Assembly: GCA_033439265.1 (NCBI GenBank)
Contig: JAVTVX010000019.1
Location: 8,253,501 to 8,317,500, forward strand
DNA from: Dillenia suffruticosa
Taxonomy: Eukaryota > Streptophyta > Magnoliopsida > Dilleniales > Dilleniaceae
Length of the DNA: 64,000 bases
Direction: 5' to 3'
Part shown: positions 1 through 12,001 of the stretch, piece after piece
Position numbering within the stretch: position 1 is the stretch's first letter
Layout of the letters: the number at the start of each line of letters is the position of its first letter
Notes under the pieces: model-generated
The model's database searches: none
The model's input: the letters and a program-made list of their open reading frames with translations, nothing else
What the model was told of the DNA's origin: nothing
Translations under genes and position numbers: made by a program

Positions 1-1273
1 GGACAGCACTATAACTTTCATTTTTCACACTTCCTCAGATTCAAATCACAGAATTCCCGGTAAGCCTCATTTTGTTACAGCCATATTTAAGTTTCAGATT
101 CTGTCCAGTTTTCGTACAGAAGCTATAACTTTCATCCTACTCATCAAAGTCTAATGAAATTTTAACATGTTATAGCTAAGATGTAGATCTATAACTTTCG
201 TGTTTTGAGTTTTATCTAAATATGTCTGGAAGGGGTTGAACAAAATTCACGAACAGGACAGATACGTTTTAGTGAAACATACAGTTTCTGTCAACACAGT
301 TTTACGGAAAATTGTATAACTTTCAATTTCCTCATGCGAAATGGCTGACATTTTTACATGTTATAGACAAGGCATATATCTATAACTTTCATGTTTTGTG
401 TTTCTTCAAACTAAGACTGGAGAGGGGTCGTTTTTACTCACTACTGTCAAGGTTCGAAACAGGACGCTTCTATGTCGAGTTTCAGGAAAAGTACCATAAC
501 GTTTGGCACAGGCATCAGAATTTGGTGATTCTTACCTCGTTGGAAAGATAAGACTTAGATCTACAATTCATATAACTATCATATTTTCAAATTCTGGCTC
601 TAAGATGCCTTAAAACAGAGATGAATCATGGACAGAAATAACATTTAAAGTAAGACAGGATAAAATTTCTTACCTCACTTTCTTTGTCTTCCTCTCTTGC
701 TTCTCTCCTTGTTCTCACGAATTTGGGAAGAATGAACAAGCATTCTAAGGCTTTCTTCTTTTATTATTGTGTTAGTAAGTCACCACCCTAGGATCAAATC
801 TCCAATTAATCTAAACCATAGGATCATTTTGACTATTGCTTGTGTTTTGATTAGTTCTTTTTTTTTTGTGCATGTGTTCTCATTGGCCCACCTTGCCTTT
901 CTCATCTCCATTTGGCTAACACTTGTCCTCCTCACTATAACACTTGTTCAACACAAGAATACACTTGTCACATTTCATTTAAGTTTTGTTAATTGCTAAC
1001 AAGTCCTTTGACTTATAAAAATTCTAATTTGACCCCTAAAATTTTCATAATTTCATACTAGGCCCAAAATCTTATATTAGACCTAATTTAATTTATTTAA
1101 TATGAAATTAAGGTTTTGAATCTCTTTGAGTCAAAATTGATCCGATTTGTATTTTACCGTCAAATATCATTTTTTTTGTGAAAATTCATGAACCTGTAGT
1201 AATAGAAACAACATATATGTATATATATATGAAATGGAATTCACTATAGAATACACCGAGGGTCGGTGTTACA
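1..1273 (-). repeat. 3' LTR of gypsy element, partial
   Basis: Collinear with 7071-8343 with roughly 30 differences counted by eye. It ends on the plus strand in GGTCGGTGTTACA, so on the element strand it starts with TGTAACACC. The remaining 1487 bases, judged from the full LTR at 5584-8343, lie before the window. The open frames inside it (for example at 312-551 and its twin at 7382-7621) are chance frames in LTR DNA. Confidence 0.93.
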
Positions 1274-1293
1274 TTTTCCTAACCCCCTAAAAA
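1274..1293 (-). other. polypurine tract
   Basis: Directly next to the start of the 3' LTR the minus strand carries a purine-rich run (AGGGGGTTAGGAAAA). This is the expected primer site for plus-strand cDNA synthesis in an LTR retrotransposon, and its position fixes the LTR boundary at 1273. Confidence 0.8.
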
Positions 1294-1341
1294 CAAGTTT
1301 CGTCCCCGAAACTAAAAGAAAACCATATAGGGAAAGGAAAA

Positions 1342-1755
1342 TTACTCAGTAAATAGATGAGGGTACTATCCCCTCATAGTCTCCTCGGACTCCCAAGTCT
1401 CCTCCTCGACTTGGTCATTACGCCACAAAATGCGTACTAACGGGACATCCTTGCTTCGCAGTCTACGGATCTGCTTGTCAAGGACTGCTACTGGTTGTAC
1501 AGGTAAACTCAGGTCCTCCCGTAGCTCAACTGGTGGAGGTTCTAAAACATGAGAAGGGTCAGGCATATATCTCCTAAGCACCGAGACATGGAACACATCA
1601 TGAATACGTGCCAACTCCTCTGGCAGGTCCAATCTGTATGCCACACTTCCGATCCTCTCAAGAATACGGAAGGGCCCAATATACCTGCGGCTCAGCTTGC
1701 CCCGCTGCCTAAAACGGATCACCCCTTTCCAGGGTGAGATCCTCAAGAATACCAT
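1342..1755 (-). pseudogene. integrase C-terminus with chromodomain-like tail
   Basis: The open frame runs from 1755 to a TAG at 1366-1368. It continues in frame with a YPHLF-type ending to a TAA at 1342-1344, so the TAG is an acquired stop. The first part has the gypsy integrase C-terminal signatures (KLSRRYIGPFRILERIG, then HDVFHVSVLRRY). The end (VRILWRN, then EEETWE) is the chromodomain-like module of Tekay-type chromoviruses, thought to help direct insertion to particular chromatin. It is separated from the integrase core by the frameshift at 1796-1817. Confidence 0.88.
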
Positions 1756-2327
1756 GTCTCCCTCCTGAAACTCCAGTGGTCGCCGCCTACGGTCTGCATA
1801 CGCCCTGCATACGCCCTCTGTCGATCCTGGGCGGCTCTCATCCTCTGTCGGATGATCTTGACCTTCTCCCTCGTCTCCTCAACAAGCTCCACACTGCTGA
1901 GGTGCCTCTCACCGACCTCGTCCCAACATAAAGGTGTATGGCATCGCCTCCCGTACAATGCCTCGTATGGAGGCATCCCGATACTCGCCTGGTAGCTGTT
2001 ATTATATGAAAACTCTACAAGTGGTAAATGCCTATCCCAACTACCATGAAAATCAATAACACAAGCCCGAAGCATATCCTCAAGTGTCTGAATCGTGCGC
2101 TCTGACTGGTCATCTGTCTGAGGATGATAGGCTGTGCTAAAGTTCAGTCTAGTACCCAATGCCTCCTGCAAACTGGGCCAGAACCTAGACGTGAACCTGG
2201 GGTCCCTGTCTGAAACAATCGACACAGGCACCCCGTGAAGTCGTACTATGGTGTCCATATAGAGACGTGCCAGTACCTCCAAGGAGTAGTCACCACGGAT
2301 GGGGATAAAGTGTGCAGATTTGGTGAG
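1743..2327 (-). pseudogene. integrase catalytic core, frameshifted
   Basis: Continues in the same frame as the RT-RNase H reading frame after the stop at 2328-2330. It holds the second catalytic Asp (VSDRDPRF) and the catalytic Glu (in [10 protein letters not shown]), followed by the usual [21 protein letters not shown] block. The Gly of the common TDGQSE motif is Asp here (TDDQSE). Near its end the frame is lost at a direct duplication of 11 bases (GCATACGCCCT at 1796-1806 and again at 1807-1817), after which it reads a wrong tail to 1743. Confidence 0.92.
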
Positions 2328-4244
2328 TCAATCGACAATCACCCAAATCGCATCATGCTGCGTGAAAGTCCTCGGTAACCCCATCACGAAATCCATAGTA
2401 ATATGTTCCCACTTCCACTCAGGAATGGGAAGTGGCTGTAAAATACCTGCTGGTTTCTGGTGCTCAGCCTTCACGTGCTGGCACACCAAGCACCGTGCTA
2501 CAAACTCTACTATCTCCCGCTTCATGCCCGACCACCAATAACTGCCTCTGATGGTGCGGTACATCTTTGTACTCCCGGGATGCATAGCATAAGCCGAAGA
2601 GTGTGCCTCCTCAAGAATAGCACGTCGAAGCTCAACATCACCTGGAATACACACTCTGTCTCTGAGAACCACGAGTCCATCAGTACGGACTCGGAAATCC
2701 CCACCCTCTCCTCGGCGAATCCGATCGTGAATAGCCTGGAGCTCTACATCTGTACCCTGAAGCTCTCTGATGCGGTCAAGTAGTGTAGGCCGCACTTCAA
2801 ATTTGGTTAACAGTGTACCCTGCTCATCGCTAGCCAAGCTGACTCCCAAAGCTCGGAGTCCTACCAAGCAAGAGAAGTAAGCTCTCTCTGCTGCCTGAGA
2901 AGTGGTAGAAGAAGATGACTTCCGGCTCAAGGCATCTGCTAATACATTTGCCTTGCCTGGATGATAGTCAATAACCAAGTCGTAGTCCTTCAGCAGCTCT
3001 AACCATCTTCTCTGTCTCAGGTTTAGCTCTCTCTGAGTAAATAAATACTTCAAACTCTTATGGTCTGTGAAGACCCTACAAGTAACTCCATATAAGTAAT
3101 GCCGCCATATTCTCAGTGCGAAGACTATGGCTGCCAGCTCTAGATCGTGAGTAGGGTAGTTCACCTCATGCTTCTTCAACTGTCTCGAAGCATAGGCGAT
3201 CACCCGTCCATCCTGCATCAATACGCAACCTAACCCCTGCCAGCTGGCATCACTATAGATAACATACTCCCTGCCGCTGGTAGGGAGAGCCAAGATAGGT
3301 GCCGACGTCAATCGTTGTTTGAGCTCCTGAAAGCTCGCCTCACAGCGGTCATCCCAACAGAACTTGACGTCTTTCCTCGTTAATCGGGAGAGTGGAGCAG
3401 CAATCTTCGAGAAACCCTCTACGAATCGTCTGTAATAACCAGCAAGTTCAAGAAAACTCCGGATCTCAGTAATGGTCTGCGGCTGCTCCCACCTCAATAT
3501 GGCCTCTACTTTCTGCGGATCAACAAAAATCCCCTCCGCAGAAACAATGTGGCCTAGAAATCCAATCTCCCTTAGCCAAAATTCACACTTGGTGAATTTG
3601 GCATATAACTGCTGCTCACGGAGAGTCTGTAAGACCACCCTCAGGTGCTGTACATGCTCCTCATCACTCCGTGAGTATACCAAAATGTCATCAATAAAGA
3701 CGATAACGAAACGATCTAAGTAGTTATGGAAAACCCGGTTCATCAAATCCATAAAAGCCGTTGGAGCATTAGTCAATCCAAACGGCATCACTAAAAACTC
3801 AAAGTGACCATAGCGAGTGCGGAATGCAGTTTTGGGCACGTCCTCGGCCTGAATCCGTAACTGATGATAACCAGACCGCAAATCGATCTTCGAAAAGACC
3901 CGTGCACCCTGAAGCTGGTCAAATAGGTCATCAATACGTGGCAGAGGATACCGGTTCTTGACGGTCACCTTATTCAACTGCCGATAATCCATGCACAGTC
4001 GTAGGGTCCCATCCTTTTTCTTCACAAACAATACCGGAGCACCCCAAGGCGAAGTGCTTGGACGGATAAAGCCCTTGTCTAGTAATTCCTGTAACTGGAC
4101 CTTGAGCTCTCTCAGCTCAGCTGACGCCATTCTGTATGGCGGAATAGATATAGGGGCGGCTCCCGGAGCTATGTCGATCTCAAAGTCAAATTCCCAAGCC
4201 GGTGGAAGGCCAGGTAGCTCCTCAGGGAAAACATCTGCAAACTC
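2328..4244 (-). pseudogene. gypsy pol: reverse transcriptase, RNase H and integrase N-terminus
   Basis: The longest intact pol piece: 600 codons from the Met at 4130, and open in frame back to the stop at 4245-4247. RT occupies about residues 1-240 with the FIDD active site at 145-148. RNase H is about 285-405, with acidic residues in YSDAS (294), LELA (331) and FTDHKSL (356), ending in LADALSRK. The integrase zinc finger follows (His 510 and 517, Cys 547 and 550), then the first catalytic Asp (TMDF, 580). It stops at IVD followed by TGA (2328-2330). Relatives read an Arg codon there, so this looks like a CGA to TGA change. The protein would copy element RNA into DNA in virus-like particles. 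Confidence 0.95.
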
Positions 4245-4769
4245 CTATACTACAGGGACATCCTCATTCCTAGGTCCCTTCACAGTAGTATCCACAACAT
4301 GGGCCAAGTACGCAGTGCAACCTTGGCGTATTAACCTCCTGGCATCCATCACCGAAATAACACAGCGAGACAATACTCTCCTCTCACTAGAAAATCTCAA
4401 AGTAAGCCCCTCTGATCTCCGAAACTCGACCTCCTTAGTAAAACAATCAACGGAGGCTCTGTGTCTGCTCAGCCAATCCATGCCAAGGATGGCATCAATA
4501 TCGGTCAGGTCCAAAGGGATCAAATCTGCCTCAAGTACTGTATTTCCAATCATGATCTCTATCCCTCTATAGACTGAATCTCTCAAGAACTGTTCACCGA
4601 GAGGAGTGAAAACCAATATCTCCTCTCTAAGTGGCGTCAAAGGCTTACCCATCAGGCGGGCAAAGGACGTTCTCACATACGAGTAGTTCGACCCGGTGTC
4701 GATCAGGATACGGGCATCGACTCCATAAATCCTCATAGTTCCTAAATGTGGGGAAAGTAAATAGATCAC
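4245..4769 (-). pseudogene. gypsy aspartic protease domain
   Basis: In frame with the RT block but cut off from it by TAG at 4245-4247, inside the usual [12 protein letters not shown] linker region that follows. The catalytic triad DTG is at residues 24-26 (ILIDTGSNYSYV) and a second hallmark ILGMDWL lies near residue 95. A retropepsin-type protease would cut the Gag-Pol polyprotein. The stretch between it and the zinc knuckle (4770-4977) changes frame twice, so the gag-pol junction is also damaged. Confidence 0.9.
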
Positions 4770-4977
4770 TTTAAATAAAGGTGGTAATAAATACTCATCA
4801 TATATATCTCAAAAGTATATGTATCTCAAAAGTAGGTACAGCCAACATAGTCAAGCCTCTAAGGCTTTGGCTTATGATGAGTCTCAAAATAAAAGTACAG
4901 AGGAAATCTCTAAGTGTGTGAGTCAGAAAGGGGAGTACCAATAATGACATCGGGATTCGTTTGCGCATCCTCCTGCG

Positions 4978-5208
4978 TCATTGCGTATACTCGGGCCTGA
5001 GCCCTCGGCGGTTGCCGCGATGTCCTGGTGCCATACTACTCCCAGCTACTGCTCGTGGGGCTATGGGGGTAGAGTGTGCCAGTGCTCCCTGCTGTCCCTC
5101 TCGTGGAGCATTAGACTGAATAGAAATTGCCTGACCCCCTTCTCCAAGATCAGGGCACTGGCTCTTGATGTGCCCCTGTCTCCCACACTGGAAGCAAGTC
5201 ACTGTCAC
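4978..5208 (-). pseudogene. gag remnant: CCHC zinc knuckle only
   Basis: A 76-codon frame starting with the nucleocapsid knuckle CFQCGRQGHIKSQC, which fits C-x2-C-x4-H-x4-C exactly. Upstream there are only about 350 bases to the primer site, too little for the several hundred residues of a gypsy capsid domain, so most of gag has been deleted. The sequence around 4935-4990 reads in another frame as the normal gag-protease linker, showing a frameshift after the knuckle. Confidence 0.85.
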
Positions 5209-5562
5209 TAGGGGGCTCAGTAGGTAAGAAGTGGGTACCTCACCTAATCGTCATATTTCTGTGAGGAAAAAGGCACTAATCAGGCAGATATATAAGAATT
5301 AGGGTTAGTTATGGAATAACTAACCCCCTAAAAGAAATCAACTTAGCATCGGAACCAATGGATAAGGTATGCTAGGTTAGATATGACCCGTGTCCAACCC
5401 TCTAAAAATGGATGAACTCATCTGCCTATGACCATGTACTGGGGAATGACTGTACAGTAACTTTCACATACATTGAGGACTTTCAAAATTAGATTTACCT
5501 GGGGATATATATATATATATATTTTTTTTGAAATCAGTTTCTCAACTCAGCTCTATCCTAGA

Positions 5563-5574
5563 GCTCTGATACCA
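5563..5574 (-). other. primer binding site (initiator Met tRNA)
   Basis: The minus strand reads TGGTATCAGAGC, the standard complement of the 3' end of plant initiator methionine tRNA. It lies nine bases inside the LTR end at 5584, fixing the element's orientation and boundary. Confidence 0.93.
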
Positions 5575-5583
5575 ACCGAGGCC

Positions 5584-8343
5584 TGTCACGCCCCGACCCA
5601 CTCCCGAGCCAGGCACGCAACGAGCCCGCCGCGGCACCCAGATGCACGGGCACCACGTCCCGCACATCGACGCACCGTAAGGCTGTCAACATTCATATAA
5701 TCCAAGTTTCCAAATCACAGAAATCCCCAAGTGATAAAAATAATACATGTATGCCTCAATGTAAATTAAAATGAGTGAGAGTTAACCTTATACAGACCAG
5801 AAAAATTATAAATACAGTCATCCCAATTTAAACAAATACAATGGTCATCCTAACTTCCTCAAGATGAAACAATAACCTCAATATATAGCGGAAGAGCGGG
5901 TAGTCATACCCCGGCCCAGTAGTCTCCAAAGAATATCCAATACAATAATGCGCACAAATCTCTCGGTCTGAGTCTACCCCTGTAGGAGGGAAATGTGAAA
6001 GGTGAGTACCATAGAGAGGGGGGTTGGTACTCAGCAAGTCGGGGGGAATGACATGCTACAATTAATTTTTTTTGGGTGAATTAGGAGTGCCAAAATTATG
6101 TCCCAATAAATCCATAGTATACAAAAAAATATTATGACATCTCAATAAATCATTCACAGCATACGTATCAAATCAAATATGCATCCAGTATGTATGTCCG
6201 TTATATCGTATAGAGTCAGTCGAAAATATCCCGGCAAGGGCCGACCATGGCCAAGGACGGGCAACGTTGGGGGTTTTAACAGTGCAAGTAATAAAATAAG
6301 GCTCTCTACCCCAACGTTGGCCACAGACTACTCCAACTAGCCTGTATATATATATCGTACACGTATCAAGGATCAAGCGTGTATGGAAACCCGCCGGTGC
6401 TAGACCTACCAAGGTCCTCCCCGGAGTGGTTCAACCGACGACTGTCCATACAATATGTATGACGATCTGGCAGATACCCCTGCAGAGGCGTATTCGGACA
6501 CAACAGGTGCCTCTACCAAATGTCCTTCGTAGCTACGGAATGCCATAGGAAGCATATCATCATCATCATAGTATCCACAGGGGCATCCAGCCCAAATCAC
6601 ATATCTCAAGCCAAATCATCAAGCCTTATCATGTCAAAAGCATGTGCCAATATGCAATGAAAGTATAAAATCATGTGGATATATCAAAGTGTGGCACAAT
6701 CATCAAGTATCAAAATCATGGATGCATATCGATATAAATAAGTTGGGACACTCCATATATCACAAAACATTTTCATAAATCCAGGAGAATAAGTCAATCA
6801 TACCATTTTAAATCATGCTTTTGAAAACTTTTTAAAACACGGTATCAATTAAAAGTAGATGTCAAATCCCACTCACAGTTAGGGGAGGATAACGCACTCC
6901 CCAATATTTCCACAAAGCGTAAATCAAGTATCCCCTCCGTTCAACTCAAATAACTCTTAGGGAGACAAACAATCCGCATATTTTTAACCTGCGCAGTCAT
7001 GGAAAACAGACTATAACTTTGGCTATACCAATAAAAAATCAGATGATTCTTATCTCATTTTAAAGCTAAGGGACAGCACTATAACTTCCATTTTGCACAC
7101 TTCCTCAGATTCAAATCACAGAATTCCCGGTAAGCCTCATTTTGTTACAGCCATATTTAAGTTTCAGATTCTGTCCAGTTTTCGTACAGAAGCTATAACT
7201 TTCATCCTACTCATCAAAGTCTAATGCAATTTTTACATATTATAGCTAAGATGTAGATCTACAACTTTCGTGTTTTGAGTGTTATCTAAATATGTCTGGA
7301 AGGGGTTGAACAAAATTCACGAACAGGACAGATACGTTTTAGTGAAACATACAGTTTCTGTCAACACAGTTTTAAGGAAAATTGTATAACTTTCAATTTC
7401 CTCATGCGAAATGGCTGAACATTTTATATGTTATAGACAAGGCATATATCTATAACTTTCATGTTTTGTGTTTCTTCAAACTAAGACTGGAGAGGGGTCG
7501 TTTTTACTCACTACTGTCAAGGTTTGAAACAGGACGCTTCTATGTCGAGTTTCAGGAAAAGTGCCATAACTTTTGGCATAGGCATCAGAATTTGGTGATT
7601 CTTACCTCGTTGGAAAGATAAGACTTAGATCTACAATTCATATAACTATCACATTTTCAAATTCTGGCTCTACGATGCCTTAAAACAGAGATGAATCACG
7701 GACAGAAATAACATTTAAAGTAAGACAGGATAAAATTTCTTACCTCACTTTCTTTGTCTTCCTTTCTTACTTCTCTCCTTGTTCTCACGAATTTGGGAAA
7801 AATGAACAAGCATTCTAAGGCCTTCTTCTTTTATTATTGTGTTAATAAGTCACCACTCTAGGATCAAATCTCCAATTAATCTAAACCATAGGATCATTTT
7901 GACTATTGCTTGTGTTTTGATTGGTTCTTTTTTTTTGTGCATGTGTTCTCATTGGCCCACCTCGCCTTTCTCATCTCCATTTGGCCAACACTTGTCCTCC
8001 TCACTATAACACTTGTTCAACACAAGAATACACTTGTCACATTTCATTTAAGTTTTGTTAATTGCTAACAAGTCCTTTGACTTATAAAAATTCTAATTTG
8101 ACCCCTAAAATTTTCATAATTTCATACTAGGCCCAAAATCTTATATTAGACCTAATTTAATTTATTTAATATGAAATTAAGGTTTTGAATCTCTTTGAGT
8201 CAAAATTGATCCGATTTGTATTTTACCGTCAAATATCATTTTTTTTTGTGAAAATTCATGAACCTGTAGTAATAGAAACAATATATATGTATATATATAT
8301 GAAATGGAATTCACTATAGAATACACCGAGGGTCGGTGTTACA
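5584..8343 (-). repeat. 5' LTR of gypsy element, complete (2760 bp)
   Basis: Bounded by TG and CA on both strands: plus-strand left end TGTCACGCCCCGACC, right end GGTCGGTGTTACA. The primer site adjoins its left end. At 2.76 kb it is large for a plant LTR. It holds an internal diverged repeat of about 190 bp (around 7020-7660) built on ATAACTTTCAT and a GATTCTTAYCTC-type segment. Parts of 6300-6560 are clearly related to the solo LTR at 19058-22805, for example the block ending in GCCACAGACTACT and CCTTCGTAGCTA. Confidence 0.92.
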
Positions 8344-9840
8344 ATAAATGTTAAAAAAAATTATTATTTCTGTTATCACTAAATTACTGCTCGTTACCAA
8401 TATTACCATATGATTATCACATTGACGGTTTCTTTTTTTTTTTTAAGATGATAGGTAAATTAAAATACTGAAAAATAAAGAAGTTATAAAAATAATATAA
8501 ATATTATAAGAATTGTAATTGATATAAACTAAAATGATTGATACATATAAGACAAAAAAAATAGAAAAAAGATTACATGTCTCACAATTACATGTCTTCT
8601 GAGATGGTCCAAACCAAAAATATTCATTACAGTTTCTGAAGATATCTTCATTCACAATCACAATTTTTGAAGACGTCTTTATCCACAATCTCTCGTGACA
8701 ATCTGTTCATTAAAACTCAATAGTAAAATAATGAAATCATTATAAATAATAAATAATGAATGTAAAAGAAAATATTACCTGAAAAGTAAGCAGAGAGCGT
8801 TTCCTTTTTCTAAATGCAAAATATCTTGATAGCATTGATGTTTATATTTCTTCACAACTGTCCAAAATAAAAAATTAAAAATGATATTTTAATATTAAAT
8901 CTCAAATTAAAATAAAAATAAGATGTTTATTTTTAAAACCTGAATAACATCTTGGATGATTGAGCTTGTTCGACTGAACTTATTCTTTCTTGGAATTGTT
9001 GTGATTCTTCATATAATACTTATCCGTCGTTCATCAAACCTTTCAAATACCAAATATGATTAAATTTTGATAAAACTTTGCAAAGTATGAGTGAGATGTT
9101 TAAATGGGATATGAGAGAAGAACTTTCAAGGAAAAGATAGAGAAATTTTGATTGTGGAACTTTCGCCTACGTATGATTTATAATATATAATTTTTACAAA
9201 CAAAATTTTAAAACTCCGCCTTCGCGCTTTTTCTCCCGCCTCTTTTTTCATTACCGCGTTTCTTAATTTTTCACATGTGTCTTTCATATGTGTTTTGAAA
9301 AAATCACTTATAATTTTTACTATTTATTAACAAATACTTACTAACTAGTTACTATATTTGATTAATATCATATCTATTTGATTAATAAAAAATAATATAT
9401 ATTCTATTCGATGATAATAAACTTATTAATATTATTAATTTAAATAATGCAATGATATGAAATTAATAATTTATATAATATAGTGTTATAGTTTTGAAAA
9501 TTTATTGAATATAATTTGAAAATATGATAATATAATGTAATTATATGTATTGGTGTAATTAATTATATTGGTATAATTAATGAAAAACACTAAATTTTAC
9601 ATCTATTGTATCGGTAGAAATTAGATCCATATAAATTTTTATTACTCTCTTCTTCATGAATACACTTATCCCCACTGGTGTATAGTGTATCTTTATTTTT
9701 GTGAGTTTAATTTTATCTTGTTTTACCTATTTTTATTATTATTACATCATGAATTTTATTTTATAATTTTTGTATTTGATTTTCTTTATATTTTTATTTC
9801 TGTTAACATTGTTTATTACACTTATACCAATTGTATCACT
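8344..9840. other. AT-rich intergenic DNA
   Basis: No supportable gene. The sequence is strongly AT-rich with homopolymer runs and short open frames without recognisable domains. The frame at 8443-8688 on the minus strand is low complexity and hydrophobic only because of AT content. No terminal repeats or target duplications were seen. Confidence 0.6.
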
Positions 9841-9851
9841 TATTATAAGAA

Positions 9852-10050
9852 TATCATTTGTTACCGGTTGTTACTATTTGTTACCACTTATTATCATGCA
9901 TTATATTATGATATATTATCATTTGTTACCGATTGTTATTATTTGTTATCGGTTGTTACTATTTGTTACCACTTGTTATCATGCATTATATTATGATATA
10001 TTATCATTTGTTACCGATTGTTATTATTTGTTATCACTTATTACCATGCA
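9852..10050. repeat. 85-bp tandem repeat, about 2.3 copies
   Basis: The block containing GGTTGTTACTATTTGTTACC recurs at 9866 and 9951, a period of 85 bp, with a further partial copy to about 10050. Within the unit there are shorter TTGTTACC/TTGTTATC subrepeats. The open frames here arise from the repeat and are not genes. Confidence 0.85.
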
Positions 10051-11618
10051 TTAATACACTATCTTACATGTTGTTATTATTTGTTATCACGATAAAACAA
10101 TATTTTCTTTTTTTTTTTTTGTAAATATATAATGTAAAATGCAAAATGCAAATCATGACACTTTTTTATCTTTATTAATATTATATATTTTGGTAAATAT
10201 TTGTAATTAAATATATAAAATTTTTAAATTATTAATATATTATAATTTAAATTAATATTAATAGTCATGATTTGTAAAATGAAAAATATTCATGGAAAAT
10301 GGGCAAAAAAAGAAAAAGTTTTTTGCGGGTACATTGATTCCGAAATAAAATGATAAAATGTTTTTGGAATTTTCACAAAATTTGCCGCTTGATTTTGAAA
10401 TAAAATGATAAAATATTTTGGAGTTTTATCAAATTTAACCGCCAATTTGTGATGTGGTGCAAAGATCATTGTTTGAATTGTTTTTGATTTTTGCATGAAT
10501 TTGTGGAGTTATCACTAAAAAATTTTAAAAAATTAAATTCGTATATTAAATAATTTTTTTTTAATTTATATAAAATTATATAACGTTGATAATTCTACTA
10601 ATATATTTATTTCAAATACACTCAACCAATATGTTTCATCATTTTGGCATGCAGGACAATTGATAAATTAATATTAATAATCATGATTTTATATTATTAC
10701 TAACATATATTCTCCATTTAACGATAATTTATAATTTATAGTAATATATATAGTAATATGTATATATTATGTAATAATTTACGAATGTTATTATTATATT
10801 ATTAGAAAATAGTACATTTGTATCTGAAAATAATTTTAAATTTTTTATAATATTTTTATACTTTCATTATCACTAATTAATTAAACAACTATAATAATAT
10901 TTTTTAAATTAAATGTACGTATCATATCTTACTTGCTCTGCCACCAGCTTTTATAAAGTTGAGTTCTTTGAATTTGAAATAAAATGATAAAATTTTTTTG
11001 CAATCAAATTTGATTGTTAATTTGTGATGTGGTGCAAAAAAAAATTATTGTTTTGAATTATCTAAAATGAATTAATTGTTTTTGGTAAAAAAATAATTAG
11101 ATTAGAATAAAAAAACAAATATTTTTTTTCACAAAAAAGAGAAATTTGATTAAATTAGAAAATTGATTTTGACGAGAATATAATTTTATTGTAGAGTTAT
11201 CAATTTTTCAATGTTAAAAAGTTAAATTTGTAAATTAAATATTTTTAGAATTTATATAAAATTATATAATATTGATAATTAATATTGATAATTAATGTAT
11301 TATTATCAATATTTCTCTTGGCGCACTACACAAGGGCAACCTGTAATACTGAAACAGAAAAAAAAAAGAATGAAAAAAAAGAAAATTAAAGGGTGAAGAA
11401 AAAACTGAAATAAAAAAAAAAGAAAAGAAAAAGAAGAAACAAAAAAAAGTTAAAAAAACGGAAGGGTGAAGGTAAAAAAAAATAAAAATAAAAATAAAAA
11501 AGAAGAAGAAAAAGAAAAAAAAAGGGTTAAAAAAATGAAAGGGTGAAGGGTAAAAAAAAAAAACAAAAAATTGGTAAATATATGAAAAAAGAAGTTAAAA
11601 AAAAAATGAACAGTAGTG

Positions 11619-11765
11619 CCCACGGTTACAGCCGCGGGGAGCACGGCCGCAAGCGCGCACAGGAGCTCTGGCATGCCCCTGCACTTGCGGTTGCAGCCGC
11701 AGGGCACATGGCTGCAACTGCGCTGGCATGAGGATGCCTGTGCGGTTGCAGCCGTGCAAGGGAAT
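11619..11765. repeat. GC-rich tract in AT-rich DNA
   Basis: About 145 bp of abruptly GC-rich sequence with repeated GGTTGCAGCCGC and CTGGCATG motifs, bounded by A-rich DNA on both sides. Similar GGCATG-rich tracts occur at 49728-49850 and 53934-54530. It is open in several frames because it lacks AT-rich stop codons; nothing suggests a real protein. Confidence 0.6.
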
Positions 11766-11827
11766 TCAAAAAATTGAGGAAGAGAAGAAAATATATAAGG
11801 CAAAGGCCACTCCAAGCCACATTTGTC

Positions 11828-11917
11828 AAGCAGTGTAGTGGTTGAAGCTTCTGATATCATGTCCAATGCCAGGTTCGATTCCGGTCCCTTTCTCTGGCAA
11901 CTTTTTTTTTTTTTTTT
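11828..11917 (+). mobile_element. tRNA-derived SINE candidate
   Basis: Two RNA polymerase III promoter-like boxes occur at tRNA spacing: an A-box-like TAGTGGTTGAAGC at about 11837 and a perfect B box GGTTCGATTCC at 11872-11882. The sequence then runs into a T-rich tail (11900-11917). This matches the tRNA-like head of plant SINEs; a decayed tRNA gene is the alternative, but no full cloverleaf is apparent. No flanking duplication was identified, so the ends are approximate. Confidence 0.45.
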
Positions 11918-12001
11918 CATTCTCTTCTCTTCCTTCTTCTCTCTTTCTCTTATCAATTTTTTTTTCCTATCCCACTCTCACCCATAAAATAAAATTTCTT
12001 C

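Larger units (their letters stand above)
1..8343 (-). mobile_element. Ty3/gypsy chromovirus (Tekay-like), decayed, cut by window edge
   Basis: An LTR retrotransposon lying on the minus strand. From right to left it reads: 5' LTR (5584-8343), initiator-Met tRNA primer site (5563-5574), gag zinc knuckle, protease, reverse transcriptase, RNase H, integrase, chromodomain-like tail, polypurine tract (1274-1293), then a 3' LTR that runs off the window at position 1. Domain order PR-RT-RH-IN is that of Ty3/gypsy, and the integrase tail is of the Tekay/Del chromovirus kind. The LTRs share about 97-98% identity by eye over the 1273 bases visible in both, so insertion is fairly recent. The copy cannot act alone: most of gag is missing, there are three in-frame stops (4245-4247, 2328-2330, 1366-1368), and an 11-bp duplication shifts the integrase frame. 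Confidence 0.93.

Noticed and set aside
312..551. 79-codon frame duplicated at 7382-7621
   Set aside because: Both copies are the same place in the two LTRs; conservation reflects LTR identity, not a protein.
11843..11885. A functional tRNA gene
   Set aside because: The internal promoter boxes are present, but acceptor and anticodon stems could not be paired convincingly; a SINE head fits better.
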